From assembly GCA_037577475.1 (NCBI GenBank), contig CM075185.1, positions 31,488,374 through 31,552,373 of the forward strand: DNA of 64,000 bases, given 5' to 3'. The notes under the pieces were generated by a model. That model was not told the origin of the DNA. It was given only the letters and a program-made list of their open reading frames with translations, and ran no database searches. Within the stretch, counting starts at the first letter, position 1. Every line of letters begins with the position of its first letter. The translations under genes were made by a program, and so were the position numbers. Positions 11,357 to 23,918 of the stretch are shown here, piece after piece. The DNA comes from Chaunax sp. Z400 (Eukaryota > Chordata > Actinopteri > Lophiiformes > Chaunacidae).

Positions 11357-11595
11357 ATTCTCTTTCTACACTTGTGAACACTTTTCTACACAGTGTGTCA
11401 GACTGACTGCATGTTTCAAATGTGGATAATTATTTTTGTCAGCATCAGAATCTGTCACTAAGTGAGGACAAATTGGAGTTTAAGACCTTGAATGTGAGGA
11501 CATTTTTTAAGTATCTACAAAAATGAAGAGAATTTTCTTAAACTGACACATTTACTAAAACAGTTGGAAAATAAGAGCATGTGCTGTTTATACTG
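11357..11595. other. Non-coding spacer
   Basis: Short AT-rich spacer between a microsatellite and a dispersed repeat; nothing recognised. Confidence 0.4.
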
Positions 11596-11850
11596 AGGAT
11601 GTTTATTATTATTATTATTATTATTAAACTTTATTTAGACAGGGAAATCCATTGAGACTGGAGTCTAATTTTCAACGGAGCCCTGGTTACATACAATAAT
11701 TTAAAACATGAGACGATTAAAAACAAAACAAAAACAATAGAACAAGAGGAAAAGCAATAAAAAACATCAGCCATAAATGGCGCCATGGTTATGAACAGTA
11801 ATTTAAATTTAAAAAATCATAAAACAAGGGAAATTATGTTTAAAATATGA
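11596..11850. repeat. Dispersed repeat remnant with (ATT)n head
   Basis: An (ATT)n tract at about 11606-11627 leads into AAACTTTATTTAGACAGGGA, ATCCATTGAGACTGGAG and GGAGCCCTGGTTACA. This order resembles a dispersed teleost repeat I recall, possibly the 3' part of a LINE read in reverse. No protein motif is present and the family is not certain. Confidence 0.35.
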
Positions 11851-11879
11851 CAACATTTTTGGAGAAGTGTAAATAAAAT

Positions 11880-12065
11880 AAAATAAAAATGTCCACTTAC
11901 CAACATCAAATATGTAATAACTTTCCAATAATGTAAGAAAATATCTTAATCGACAATATAATAATCAGTGCACCAATAATGTAATTAATTATTACAATAT
12001 CAGAAGGGTTAACCTTATTTTTGCAGAACCCGTTGATGTCATAACTTGCTCAGTGTTGAGCCACA
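11880..12065. repeat. CCAATAATGTAA-type sub-repeats related to the 5091-8131 arms
   Basis: Motifs such as TTTCCAATAATGTAAGAAA and GCACCAATAATGTAATTAA recur with irregular spacing. The same type of string (GCCAATAATGTAATAAAC) is present just inside the left arm of the satellite element near 5220. This may be a remnant of a second member of that family, or just similar AT-rich DNA. Confidence 0.35.
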
Positions 12066-12960
12066 AATAACGTGTTAATGTGTGTGAATGCAGTAGTTTT
12101 GTAAATTGGACATTATTTTCCATAAAATCTTTGTTTTCTCCAGGACAGATTATCTCTTCCATTTCTTAAACAGACCGTTGTTAAAGTGTCTCTGACTGGA
12201 ACGGATTTCAAACCTTATCCCCCACCCCTTCCAGTAAGTTGAAATGATACAGCGGCAAATATCTCTAAAAAAATGATGTTTTAAAACTGCTGTGAGAAGT
12301 CAGGGTTGATTGTAGGCAGATGAGAGAAAAGTTTTCACCTAAAGAACATAATGTTACATGACGCTGCCCTGAATGTCTGTAATGTTACTGTGGAGTTTCA
12401 TACTGATTTTAATGCACCACATGGAAAATTACACTGCATCACAATCACATCTTGTTTTCAGTGTAAAGTGCTGACATTCTCATTGGATGCTATAACTTTT
12501 AATTGTGTCGGTAGATAGAGGTGAACATGCTGGTTTGACAGATGACATCATATTATATTCAATGAATAATCTTAGAACAGACATTCTTTGAACTTTTACA
12601 CAAGTGCATTTGACTTCATCCTAAAATGACCTGTAAAACAGCAGCTTTAAACATCCAGAGTACATTTGATATAAACAGCATAAACCTCAGACCTTCATAT
12701 CTGTAGAAACGTAAATGTGAATGTTGAACTTTCTTCCTGCACCTTGGTCTCCTATACGCTCTCCTTAAAAAGCAGGAATGTTAAGACATGAGTTCTGAAA
12801 CAAATGGTCAGAGAGATAATAATGAATGTGACAGAGCTGAATTACCGTTAGTCTGTAATGGATGAAAAGAACCAAATAAATGTGTTTTTTATCTACTCCG
12901 GTCTCAAAATGATAGAACATATCTACTGTGGTAGTCAATATATGGCAGCATGTTTTCTGT
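12066..12960. other. Non-coding DNA, no feature recognised
   Basis: AT-rich sequence with no transposon end, tandem array or plausible exon. Confidence 0.45.
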
Positions 12961-12962
12961 GG

Positions 12963-14594
12963 TTAGTCTCCATGTTCTCCTCGTGTCTGTGTGGGTTCTC
13001 TCCATGTTCTCGCTGTGTCTGTGTGGGTTCTCTCCATGTTCTCGCTGTGTCTGTGTGGGTTCTCTCCATGTTCTCGCTGTGTCTGTGTGGGTTCTCTCCA
13101 TGTTCTCCCTGTGTCTGTGTGGGTTCTCTCTATGTTCTAGCTGTGTCTGTGTGGGTTCTCTCCATGTTCTCCCCGTGTCTGTGTGGGTTCTCTCCATGTT
13201 CTCCCTGTGTCTGTGTGGGTTCTCTCCATGTTCTCGCTGTGTCTGTGTGGGTTCTCTCCATGTTCTCCCTGTGTCTGTGTGGGTTCTCTCCATGTTCTCG
13301 CTGTGTCTGTGTGGGTTCTCTCCATGTTCTAGCTGTGTCTGTGTGGGTTCTCTCCATGTTCTCCCCGTGTCTGTGTGGGTTCTCTCCATGTTCTCCTCAT
13401 GTCTGTGTGGGTTCTCTCCATGTTCTCCTCATGTCTGTGTGGGTTCTCTCCATGTTCTAGCTGTGTCTGTGTGGGTTCTCTCCAGGTTCTCCCTGTGTCT
13501 GTGTGGGTTCTCTCCATGTTCTCCTTGTGTCTGTGTGGGTTCTCTCCATGTTCTCCTCGTGTCTGTGTGGGTTCCCTCCATGTTCTCCCTGTGTCTGTGT
13601 GGGTTCCCTCTATGTTCTCCCTGTGTCTGTGTGGGTTCTCTCCATGTTCTCCTCGTGTCTGTGTGGGTTCCCTCCACGTTCTCCCCGTGTTTGTGTGGGT
13701 TCTCTCCATGTTCTCCCCGTGTCTGTGTGGGTTCTCTCCAGGTTCTCCTCTAGTCTGTGTGGGTTCCCCCCATGTTCTCCCTGTGTTTGTGTGAGTTCTC
13801 TCCATGTTCTCCCCATGTCTGTGTGGGTTCTCTCCATGTTCTCGCTGTGTCTGTGTGGGTTCTCTCTATGTTCTTTCTCCCCGTGTCTGTGTGGGTTCTC
13901 TCCATGTTCTCCCTGTGTCTGTGTGGGTTCTCTCCATGTTCTTACTGTGTCTGTGTGGGTTCTCTCCATGTTCTTTCTCCCCGTGTCTGTGTGGGTTCTC
14001 TCCATGTTCTCCCTGTGTCTGTGTGGGTTCTCTCCATGTTCTTTCTCCCCGTGTCTGTGTGGGTTCCCTCCATGTTCTCCCCGTGTCTGTGTTGGTTCTC
14101 TCTATGTTCTCCCTGTGTGGGTTCCCTCTATGTTCTCCCCGTGTCTGTGTGGGTTCTCTCCATGTTCTCGCTGTGTCTGTGTGGGTTCTCTCCATGTTCT
14201 AGCTGTGTCTGTGTGAGTTCTCTCCATGTTCTCCTCGTGTCTGTGTGGGTTCTCTCCATGTTCTCCCTGTGTCTGTGTGGGTTCTCTCCATGTTCTCGCT
14301 GTGTCTGTGTGGGTTCTCTCCATGTTCTAGCTGTGTCTGTGTGAGTTCTCTCCATGTTCTCCTCGTGTCTGTGTGGGTTCTCTCCATGTTCTCCCTGTGT
14401 CTGTGTGGGTTCTCTCCATGTTCTCGCTGTGTCTGTGTGGGTTCTATCCATGTTCTTTCTCCCCGTGTCTGTGTGGGTTCTCTCCATGTTCTCGCTGTGT
14501 CTGTGTGGGTTCTCTCCATGTTCTCCCTGTATCTGTGTGGGTTCCTTCCATGTTCTCCCTGTGTCTGTGTGGGTTCCCTCCAGGTTCCCTCCAT
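12963..14594. repeat. 32 bp minisatellite, about 50 units
   Basis: Each unit contains GTGTCTGTGTGGGTTCTCTC followed by CATGTTCTCSC-type sequence. Most units are 32 bp; several carry a 4 bp TTCT insertion. Because three units make 96 bp, every frame is open on the plus strand as Cys/Val/Ser-rich translations and on the minus strand as Thr/Arg/His-rich ones. These frames (up to about 267 residues) have no signal of being genes. The right edge runs into a non-repeated extension of the same motif (see 14595-14695), which suggests how the array began. Confidence 0.95.
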
Positions 14595-14695
14595 GTTCTC
14601 TGGCCTCCTCCCACCACCGAAAACATGCAGTAGAGATGAACTGGTGAGTCTAAACTGCCTCTGTCACTGTCAGCTGGGATAAGCTCCAGGTTAGG
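14595..14695. repeat. Dispersed fish repeat flanking the minisatellite
   Basis: The sequence reads TGGCCTCCTCCCACCACCG, AAACATGCAG, a GGTGAGTCTAAACTGCC segment and CAGCTGGGATAAGCTCCAGG. This order matches, from memory, a very common dispersed teleost repeat in which a GTCTGTGTGGGTTCTCTCC segment comes directly before. The minisatellite is an expansion of that preceding segment. Confidence 0.5.
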
Positions 14696-14737
14696 AGCTA
14701 AGGAATGTAGGGTCCTCACAAGCTAAGATGCACAAGG

Positions 14738-14898
<161 letters not shown>

Positions 14899-16229
14899 GA
14901 CCCATTTCATGAGACCAGCAGGTCTTTCTGTATTAATGAGAAGCAGAGATCAGTAATTATTCAGCACCAAGCCACCGGATCTTCTCTTCACATGTGAAAG
15001 CACTCAGGAGCTCACTGCATCACTACAGTCACAGCATCTACTGCTTATACTGTCACTACTACTACATCTACTACTACAGCTGTTAGCTTAGCAGTACTTT
15101 TTCTGTAATCACTACTGCAACTTGTGGATTCAGTACTGTTAGTAATGTTGCTACCATTTTCCCCTCATGAATCCTGATTTTGGTGTTCTACTTTGTATTT
15201 TAGGCTCTACCCTCCAAAGCTATCACTAATGGGGTTATCCCTTGCATAGGCACACCCATGCAGCCCTGAAAAGATTTGATCCATGCCCACCAAGAAGATG
15301 GGACAATTGGCTCACATTATCTTTAAAGCGCTTGGACAAAGCAATATCTATTAGCAATATCTAAAGAGCAGAGATTGTCTTTGTATCATGAGTTTTAACC
15401 AAACAAATACAGCATCTATCTATCTACTGTGGTTTTTGGGTCCAGAGCATGCTCTCACACTACAGGTGCCTGTTTCATGCCTGTTTTAGCCCACCTTCCT
15501 CAAACCCAGAAGCAGCAGAGACTGTTTTTGATGCTGCAGCAGAGGATTTGTGACCAGTATGGGACTGGTGTTCAGTCACTGGCATTTTGGACCCACTTTA
15601 ACCCTAATCCTCAATCCCCTTCATCATGCAGGTTGATCCCAGTCGTGCTTCTCCCCTTGAGGGAGTTAGAACGAGGAAGAGGCTCACTCTGCTCACCCAG
15701 CCTTCTCCGTCTCAACCACCCTTCCTAGGATCCAGCTCCCCCTCCTGAGGGGAACTGAGATGGAAAAGAACAGCAGTGTTTTATCTGCTCCGTCTGTAGC
15801 TCTGCCATGTCCCAGGAACCAAGGAGATGGCATCTCTGCCATTTTACAGCCGAAGCCATCTTTGAAGCCTCAGGACATCATTTGCTCCTTCAGAACAAGA
15901 GTGATAGTTTCTTTCCTCCTCCTCATATGTGAGGAAGAAACCATACCTCATCTCCTCTGCAGGGTGGACGTACAGTCCTGGCTTCCTTTCACCGTTTCTC
16001 TCTGTAATATACAAATACATTACAGAGAGAAATCTCAGCCTCTCTAGCCACAATTAGACACAAGAGACAGTCAGCCCCTGGCGAGGATGGATGTACCTGG
16101 ACATACGGCTAAAAGCTCCATCTTTTGGGTGACACTGGTTTTGGTTCATTCCATTTTCAAAAAGAAAAAAATGGTGTCACATCCTACATTCCATAAGTAT
16201 GCCCTCTACAACTACCTACCACTGTTAAT
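14899..16229. other. Non-coding DNA with a GC-richer patch
   Basis: No gene is supported. The patch at 15430-15990 has open frames on the plus strand (15429-15728 and 15760-16047) but no motif I recognise. It may be decayed mobile-element coding sequence. A 14 bp perfect inverted repeat lies at 15995-16032. Confidence 0.4.
15995..16032. repeat. 14 bp perfect inverted repeat, 10 nt loop
   Basis: TTTCTCTCTGTAAT at 15995-16008 is the exact reverse complement of ATTACAGAGAGAAA at 16019-16032. Confidence 0.85.
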
Positions 16230-16540
16230 GAGGTCAGAGTTTGTTCAGTAGTTGAGCTCAGGAGACAGGAACCATCTACCTATCGAGAGGTCGGTGCAGT
16301 TTACAGCCATTTGCCCACGAGTCCTTGGGTAAAATACTTAACCTGAGATTTCACCCAATGGCAGCGGTTCCATTGATGCGTGATTGTGTGAATCTTTATC
16401 CCTGAGCAGGTGGCACCTTTCATGGTAGCCTCTGCCATATGAATGTTTGTGTGAATGTGAATTGTGTGAATGCTGGCCTCTGTTGTAAAGCTTTGAGTGG
16501 TCAGTCAGACTAAAAAAGTGAAGTACAGTCCATTCACCAT
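16230..16540 (+). mobile_element. tRNA-derived SINE (copy 2 of 3)
   Basis: The 5' part is tRNA-like but degraded. The body reads GAGTCCTTGGGTAAAATACTT, GGTAGCCTCTGCC, then TGTGTGAATG motifs, and ends with AAAGCTTTGAGTGGTCAGTC, AGACTA and GTACAGTCCATTCACCA. The tail matches the minus-strand copy at 57629-57843. This is the most complete 3' region of the three copies. Confidence 0.65.
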
Positions 16541-17510
16541 CAGGACATTTTTGGAACCGAGGATCTAAACACTGACCATTCAACTTCTTCCCTTAGCTAC
16601 ACCGCTAGAGGAGATCAACATGAATGTACGATCTCTGCATACCTCAGTTTGTACCTGCATCACACACAACTGTCTGATTGAATATTACATTCTCTGTGTT
16701 TCACAGCTCACTGTGAGCAGAGCACACACTCTCTCATTGATGCACATTCCTCAGACAGGGTATGAGTTCATACTTTTATCTTAGAGATTTCAGCTTAATA
16801 TGAGCTATTGGGAGTCATTTTCATCATGTTTTCATTTTCTTTTTTTATGTTTTAAAAGAAGCCCTCATTCTCTTCAGTTGTTTTGCAGAGAGCTCCAAGG
16901 CTGTTTTGCTGCGAAGCTCCAGAAATGTTTTGTGGACTAAGAAACTTCAGCAGACTTTACAGGGGCTCAGGGGAGAGCTGAGCCCACTGTTCTTTTCAAT
17001 CTGGTTTTTTCCAAGACGTCCTCAGTACAAGTTTGGCTTGGACATGGGCTTCTACTCTCTTTCTCTAATTTCCTGTTATCTACTGTCTTTAATAAAGACA
17101 AAAATGTGACAAAAGATAATGTTTTAAAGTCAACTGTACCAGCTAAAAAGTTGTCATTAATATAAGTTAAGAGGCTTCATGAGAAAAGAAGCTCACATAT
17201 TAAAAACCAACCAACTGAAGCATTAAGGGTTCAGTCAAATTTTCACACACACACACAGAGAGAGACACACACACACTTCCTTCTCTCACAGCCATGGGAA
17301 GCTCTATTACAACAGTACAGGAACCATCTGTTGGTTGGAATTGAATCCTGCACAATTAGCATCTCATCTGCATATAGTTAGCATGTCATTAATGGGCTAT
17401 TATGCAGAGTAATGTGATTGTAAATGAGTTCTGCTTCCCCCACTGAGTAAACTGTTCTGTCCCCAACTGTTCCTGCTAATCGCTGCTGGCTCATCCTCCC
17501 TACTGTCAAT
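16541..17510. other. Non-coding DNA, no feature recognised
   Basis: No gene or element end seen. A short (CA)/(GA) tract is at about 17245-17275. Confidence 0.45.

Positions 17511-17512
<2 letters not shown>

Positions 17513-17581
<69 letters not shown>
17513..17581. repeat. (TG)n microsatellite
   Basis: About 34 uninterrupted TG units. Confidence 0.98.
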
Positions 17582-17582
<1 letters not shown>

Positions 17583-18335
17583 CCATTGTTGCCATACCAA
17601 CACACCCAATACTGGACATTTGTTTGTTATGTTAAGAACAAACTAAACAAACTAAACAAAAATCAGTACTGTCATTTTATTTCATTTTTGTTTTATAATA
17701 AAAATAACACTTTTTTCTACTAATAGTGCGACTCATACATGACAGCAGGAAACAAAACGTTCACAGCGGAGGTTTTTCCTGCTGATTTGAAAGCAGGAGC
17801 TATGAAGGCTAATATATATCAAAAGAAATGCTTCCTTTGGGTTGTTTCATCTTTTTTCAACCATGTTGTTTCAAGAAATTCTATGATTCTCAGGGAAAGT
17901 TGTAGGTGAGAGGGGATGCATTTCTCCCACAATGCATGAGTCTCCTCCTCCAACATTTTTGGAAGCTTTTAGGAAAGTCAGCAAATTAAAGCAATATTGC
18001 AAATTCACATTTTTGTATGGATTTAAATATGCTTTTTATGTATAATGCCCTGTTGCATATATTTTGATTATCTTATGAAGGCGCATTTTGCTTGTGTTGC
18101 AATTTCTTGTTTTTCTTGTTTTATCCAAAGCACTTTAACAAGGTGCTAAATAAATAAAGTTCAGTCAGGACCACGTTAGTCAAAATAAAGCTTTATTAAC
18201 ATCTGAGTTAACTTACATTCGGCAGAATGGTTCTGTCCTCTGACCTCCCTGTCCTTCCTCATACCTACATGGAAAGGCTAAAGCAGGGAAAGCAGCTGCA
18301 GAGACACCCATTCAGAACAGAACAAGCATCAGTAG
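17582..18335. other. Non-coding DNA, no feature recognised
   Basis: AT-rich spacer before the 33 bp minisatellite. Nothing recognised. Confidence 0.45.
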
Positions 18336-20170
18336 CTGGTTTACATGAGATGTGATCTAAAATGATCTGGTGTTTACATGAGTTGTGATCTAATACCATC
18401 TGGTGTTTACAGGAGTTGTGATCTAATACCATCTGGTGTTTACATGAGTTGTGATCTAATACGATCTGGTGTTTACATGAGATGTGATCTAATACGATCT
18501 GGTGTTTACATGAGATGTGATCTAAAACGATCTGGTGTTTACATGAGTTGTGATCTAATACCATCTGGTGTTTACGTGAGTTGTGATCTAATACGATCTG
18601 GTGTTTACGTGAGTTGTGATCTAATACGATCTGGTGTTTACATGAGATGTGATCTAAAACGATCTGGTGTTTACGTGAGTTGTGATCTAATATGATCTGG
18701 TGTTTACATGAGTTGTGATCTAATACCATCTGGTGTTTACGTGAGTTGTGATCTAATACCATCTGGTGTTTACATGAGTTGTGATCTAATATGATCTGGT
18801 GTTTACATGAGATGTGATCTAAAACGATCTGGTGTTTACATGAGTTGTGATCTAATATGATCTGGTGTTTACATGAGTTGTGATCTAATAGGATCTGGTG
18901 TTTACATGAGTTGTGATCTAATACCATCTGGTGTTGTTTATGTGAGTTGTGATCTAATAGGATCTGAGTTGTGATATAATAGGATCTGGTGTTTACGTGA
19001 GTTGTGATCTAATACCATCTGGTGTATACGTGAGTTGTGATCTAATACGATCTTGTGTTTACATCAGTTGTGATCTAATACGATCAGGTGTTTACATGAG
19101 TTGTGATCTAATACGATCTGGTGTTTACATGAGTTGTGATCTAATACGATCTGGTGTTTACATGAGATGTGATCTAAAACGATCTGGTGTTTACATGAGT
19201 TGTGATCTAATAGGATCTGGTGTTTACATGAGTTGTGATCTAATACCATCTGGTGTTGTTTATGTGAGTTGTGATCTAATAGGATCTGAGTTGTGATATA
19301 ATAGGATCTGGTGTTTACGTGAGTTGTGATCTAATACCATCTGGTGTTTACGTGAGTTGTGATCTAATACGATCTGGTGTTTACGTGAGTTGTGATCTAA
19401 TACGATCTGGTGTTTACATGAGATGTGATCTAAAACGATCTGGTGTTTACGTGAGTTGTGATCTAATATGATCTGGTGTTTACATGAGTTGTGATCTAAT
19501 ACCATCTGGTGTTTACGTGAGTTGTGATCTAATACCATCTGGTGTTTACATGAGTTGTGATCTAATATGATCTGGTGTTTACATGAGTTGTGATCTAATA
19601 CCATCTGGTGTTTACGTGAGTTGTGATCTAATAGGATCTGGTGTTTACATGAGTTGTGATCTAATACCATCTGGTGTTGTTTATGTGAGTTGTGATCTAA
19701 TAGGGTCTGGTGTTTACATGAGTTGTGATCTAATATGATCTGGTGTTTACGTGAGTTGTGATCTAATACGATCTGGTGTTTACGTGAGTTGTGATCTAAT
19801 ACGATCTGGTGTTTACGTGAGTTGTGATCTAATACGATCTGGTGTTTACATGAGTTGTGATCTAATACGATCTGGTGTTTACATGAGATGTGATCTAAAA
19901 CGATCTGGTGTTTACATGAGTTGTGATCTAATATGATCTGGTGTTTACATGAGTTGTGATCTAATACCATCTGGTGTTTACGTGAGTTGTGATCTAATAC
20001 CATCTGGTGTTTACATGAGTTGTGATCTAATATGATCTGGTGTTTACATGAGTTGTGATCTAATACCATCTGGTGTTTACGTGAGTTGTGATCTAATAGG
20101 ATCTGGTGTTTACATGAGTTGTGATCTAATAGGATCTGGTGTTTACATGAGTTGTGATCTAATATGATAT
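18336..20170. repeat. 33 bp minisatellite, about 55 units
   Basis: The unit contains GTTTACATGAGTTGTGATCT followed by AATAYGATCTGGT, with common ATG/GTG and ACG/ACC/AGG/ATG alternatives. The period is 11 codons, so frames stay open on both strands: SCDLIRSGVYM-like on plus and VLDHNSCKHQI-like on minus (220 and 269 residues). Shared irregular units (a TGTTGTTTATG variant followed by a shortened GGATCTGAGTTGTG unit) occur at about 18932 and 19254, showing duplication of blocks about 320 bp long. No signal peptide, splice context or codon bias supports a protein. Confidence 0.95.
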
Positions 20171-23100
20171 CAGCTGATGTAGCTGATGTAGCTGGGAATG
20201 ACAGCTGAGTGTGTCTTCTGGGGCTTGCCTGAACTAAATCAACATTTACTCAGTTCTAAGCCACTTTTTTTAACGTTGCACTTTTTGCACACAGTCCTGA
20301 AGAGCTGGCTGCCACTGCTCCCCACCTGGCCGACGACACCTGTATCGTCTACTCCACCAAATGCAACAGGCCCAGCCGCAGCTTCTGTTCCTGCTCCAGC
20401 CACTGTTCCTGAGGACCTCTAGTTCCAGCTCGGGAGCTAAACCCAAAGCCCCAGTCAGCTCCACCCCACCTCATCCAGAGCCACGTCACCAGTCCTGGGT
20501 TATGGTCGGGAGCCACAAAAGGGAGATTCTCTCTTCTCAGCTGTCATACGTTGAAAACCCATGATATCCAGCTAAATATCCAATAAGACACCATCTCCAT
20601 CCTGAACTGCCACTGAACTCAACTCTGGATTTCCGTTCACCCCTATGTCTCCATGAACAGCTGATGTTCAGCGACAGAGGTCTCACCTTTATCCTCACCA
20701 TACCAGAATGGCCATTGCTCTGCTTGTCGTTACACAGCACGTTATTATAAGACCTTTTTTCATTCCTGCCCCTCACAGTCTGCTGCTGGATTGAGTCCTT
20801 ACTCTGGGTCAGCTGATGTTGACAAGCAGGGGTTAAAATATATCTGGTGATGAAGGGTTGGAACCTGTCTGATGTTGTACCTGACTGTTACCCTCACCAA
20901 GATAACTTAGAACTTAAAAAGTCAGGAGGCTCAGCATCATCTGGCAGAGAGAAGAAAGAAGAAACCTGTAAGCAAAGTGTAAAACAGTGCAATGAGCACA
21001 ATGACTCACAGTTATTATCTCCAGGTTTTCTGACTTCTTTCTTTTCCAGTCCTCTCTCAGCTCATTAGAGTCACTGACTCACAGATGACTCACTGTAGTC
21101 ACTAGAAACAGGCTCTTCCTCCTCCACATCTTTTTCTCTTTAATTAAAACATCCACATTGATTTGGGCTCAGTTTGGAAATCTCTGACCTTTAAAATCCT
21201 TAATTATCTGGGAAATTTAAGTTGGTTTAAATGTATTGACTCACACTCCACCTGGCAGGTGACCAGTAAAACCACTGATTTCAGCCACAACCCCACTCCC
21301 CACTGGGAGCTGTGCCACTTGGCTGCTCTAAATTGGTCATCATGAAGATACAGTGGGTCATTGATTGGTCTTTCTCCACGGCTACAAGGGATCAGGGCCA
21401 GTTCTTTTTTGGGGTGGGCTGGTAGAAATAATAGGTGGGCAACATGGACGACAGGTAGCCCAGGGGTCAGAGATGTGGACTAGTAGCCCAAAAGCCTAAT
21501 CTAGTGAGAAACTCTCCCCATAGCCAGTATTTAAATGGACAGTATTTAATTACATCAATGAATTCCTCTCAAAGATGAGCAATGTTTACACATTACTTTG
21601 GCAAGCATCACAATCTCAATTTGGTTTACCCAGTGATGTCTGCCATGACATCACCAACACCACGAACATCAGGAAGTGCTCCCAAACAATGTTCCTGACT
21701 GTTTGTTTTATTCGGTTCACCAATGTTCAAACCTGTAACATTAATGAAGTAACTGAAACAAACTTTTAAGAGGTTTGCTTTAACTTGTATGCTGTAGTGT
21801 AAATTGTAGCATCATGCTAACACTAAGAAACCAGTATAGTGCGTGTAGCAACATTATTCTAGCAATAGAATAAATGAACGTATGTGAAAAATAAGATGCA
21901 ATGTGAAGGATAAATGGGTAAGACACTATTTGATAAAGAAGCTGCTTCTTTACATGTTATTACTTCTAGGATCACCCCTGAGAGTAAAGTAAATGTACCT
22001 GATATGAAGCCAACGATCATTTGGAGCTGATTAATTGTGGATGAGATGTTTTAATGAAAGAGAGATTTCTGGGATGTAACTAAAACCTTAATTAAAAGGA
22101 GAGAAACACTATATAGCCATTGTTCTGCACATGAACTTAATCTCCATTTGTAAAGCCATCCCAGAGGCATGCGACTACTTTAACCTCCTGAAGTGTCTCT
22201 ACTAGTTTTTTTGCCACATCTCCATCCAGCTGTCCAAGTCCAGACTCTCCAGGCTCTGTGAATGCAACTCTACCATCTGCTTCCATCCAAACCATAGGGA
22301 GCATTTCAGCACCTCTAAGTGACTGGAAAGCAACTTTTGCAGATTAAGTACCATCTGCTTGTCATGTTTCAGACAGTCAGTTACTCAGTGCCTGCACCGA
22401 GGCCTGCAGAAACAAACCGGTACAGCCAACAGAAATGAAACCAACAGTTCTTAGTTCGGAGAAAGCATGTGATATATCTGAGACGCTGTGGGAGGATCTT
22501 CTTCATGTGACCTAGAGGCAGGTCTCAGTACTAGAGACAATCTGGATAATAAGACATTTGAATCTTTAAAAAAAAAACAATTATCTGCATCGTTATATGG
22601 ACAAAAAAATTAAGAAATACAAGTTAATGTGTGTCTTTTCAGTCTTCTTCCATGAAAATGGACAAACATGACACAAAAAACAAACTTATTGAATGTTCAA
22701 GTAATGCCTGTCTGATATGAATCACTTTTTATGCTTTTATTTTCCTGTTTTTCTCATCTGTCCAACCTGAAAACTGGAACCGTCTGTTGATGCTACCTAA
22801 TGCTGATTCCAATATTAGAAGATGTGTCAGCTCACTTTGTGTGTGTACTTTATCTGTTTTCTACAGGCTCAGCAGCACATAGTCATATCAGTGTTTACCA
22901 CTGACATTTAATGATCCCACAGTTTGTCATCTTCATCCTCTCTGTGGATGACCTGATGCCACAAACACTCTTCTTTCACTGTCTTTCACTCTTTGGGGAG
23001 AGCAGCAGTGAAACTCTCTGCTACCATGTGTGTGGTGGGTTCTCTCAGTGACGGGAACAGTCTTTATTTTAACGTCTAACAAACTCAGTTCACTAACTGA

Positions 23101-23918
23101 TGCACATACAGATGCTTTTCCAAACATGGGACTCGTCTCCAGTCTCCTCCAGGTAGAGACTCCCAAACAGTCTGCCTGGAAAGGCAGACAGAACCACAGA
23201 CGGCACCATCCAGGTCCAGCATGCTGCAGAATGAGAGAGAGAGAGCAATCAGTTCAACACAAAACACCTGCAATAATTAGCTCGCTCTCCCTGGCCCTCC
23301 CTGAACCACCGCTAGTCCCTCTCCCTCCCCCTCCTGTCCCCAGCTAACCAAACTCACACTGCCACAGGGAAGTTAAGTAAAACCTAGACTAGGTTTTTTA
23401 TTGGTTGATGTGCAAAAAGAGACACAGAGTTTAGCCATGGTACTGCTGGTTTGATGCCGGCACTGTTACATTGCTTGTTTACATCCAAAAGAGGACATGG
23501 TCTTGCTGTATACATGGGGAGAAAGGTCTTCACTGGAGTCGGCTTATATTTACTACACTTTCAAGTACATAACTGATTTAGAAATGATTTACTGGGTGCA
23601 AAACTTCATGTTTTTCAGAAGTGGGGGTAGAAACATCCCTTCTGTGCCCCTGCCAGGATCTGCACCCAAGCCTGCAGTAAAATGTCTGTCGAAAACCATT
23701 TCCTTGACATAAAAATAAAAAGTACTCAGTATACCCTTTAGGACAGAGATGTGTCCCCCTTCCCTTAAGGCCAATCTAAGCTTCTTTGACCATCCTAGTC
23801 ACTAGCTGCAGTTCTGACAGGTCTTCCGGTGCTCTGCAGTAACTGCACACAGTTCACTGTAGGCTAGGCCATACTGTCAGCTGTTGGCTGATGTGGATCA
23901 TGGAGGGGTAATCAACAG
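20171..23918. other. Non-coding DNA with a GC-richer patch
   Basis: The patch at 20270-20560 is proline- and serine-rich in translation on the plus strand (20198-20422 and 20361-20564), similar in character to 9291-9840, and may be another retroelement-like remnant. The rest, to 23918, shows no domain, repeat array or transposon end that I can support. Confidence 0.35.

Noticed and set aside
10407..11429. A 340-residue Cys/Val-rich open frame and its shadows
   Set aside because: It is a direct translation of (TG)n with TC interruptions; every frame on both strands is open for the same reason.
12858..14682. Many long Cys-rich or Thr/Arg/His-rich open frames
   Set aside because: They translate the 32 bp minisatellite in all frames. 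No signal peptide, start context or conservation supports a secreted Cys-rich protein.
17325..17350. GGAATTGAATCC as a tRNA B box on the minus strand
   Set aside because: The match is imperfect, there is no A box at the right distance and no cloverleaf can be drawn.
18265..20069. VLDHNSCKHQI-type and SCDLIRSGVYM-type repeat proteins of up to 269 residues
   Set aside because: The repeat period of 33 bp keeps both strands open; simultaneous openness on both strands is a sign of repeat artefact and not of coding.
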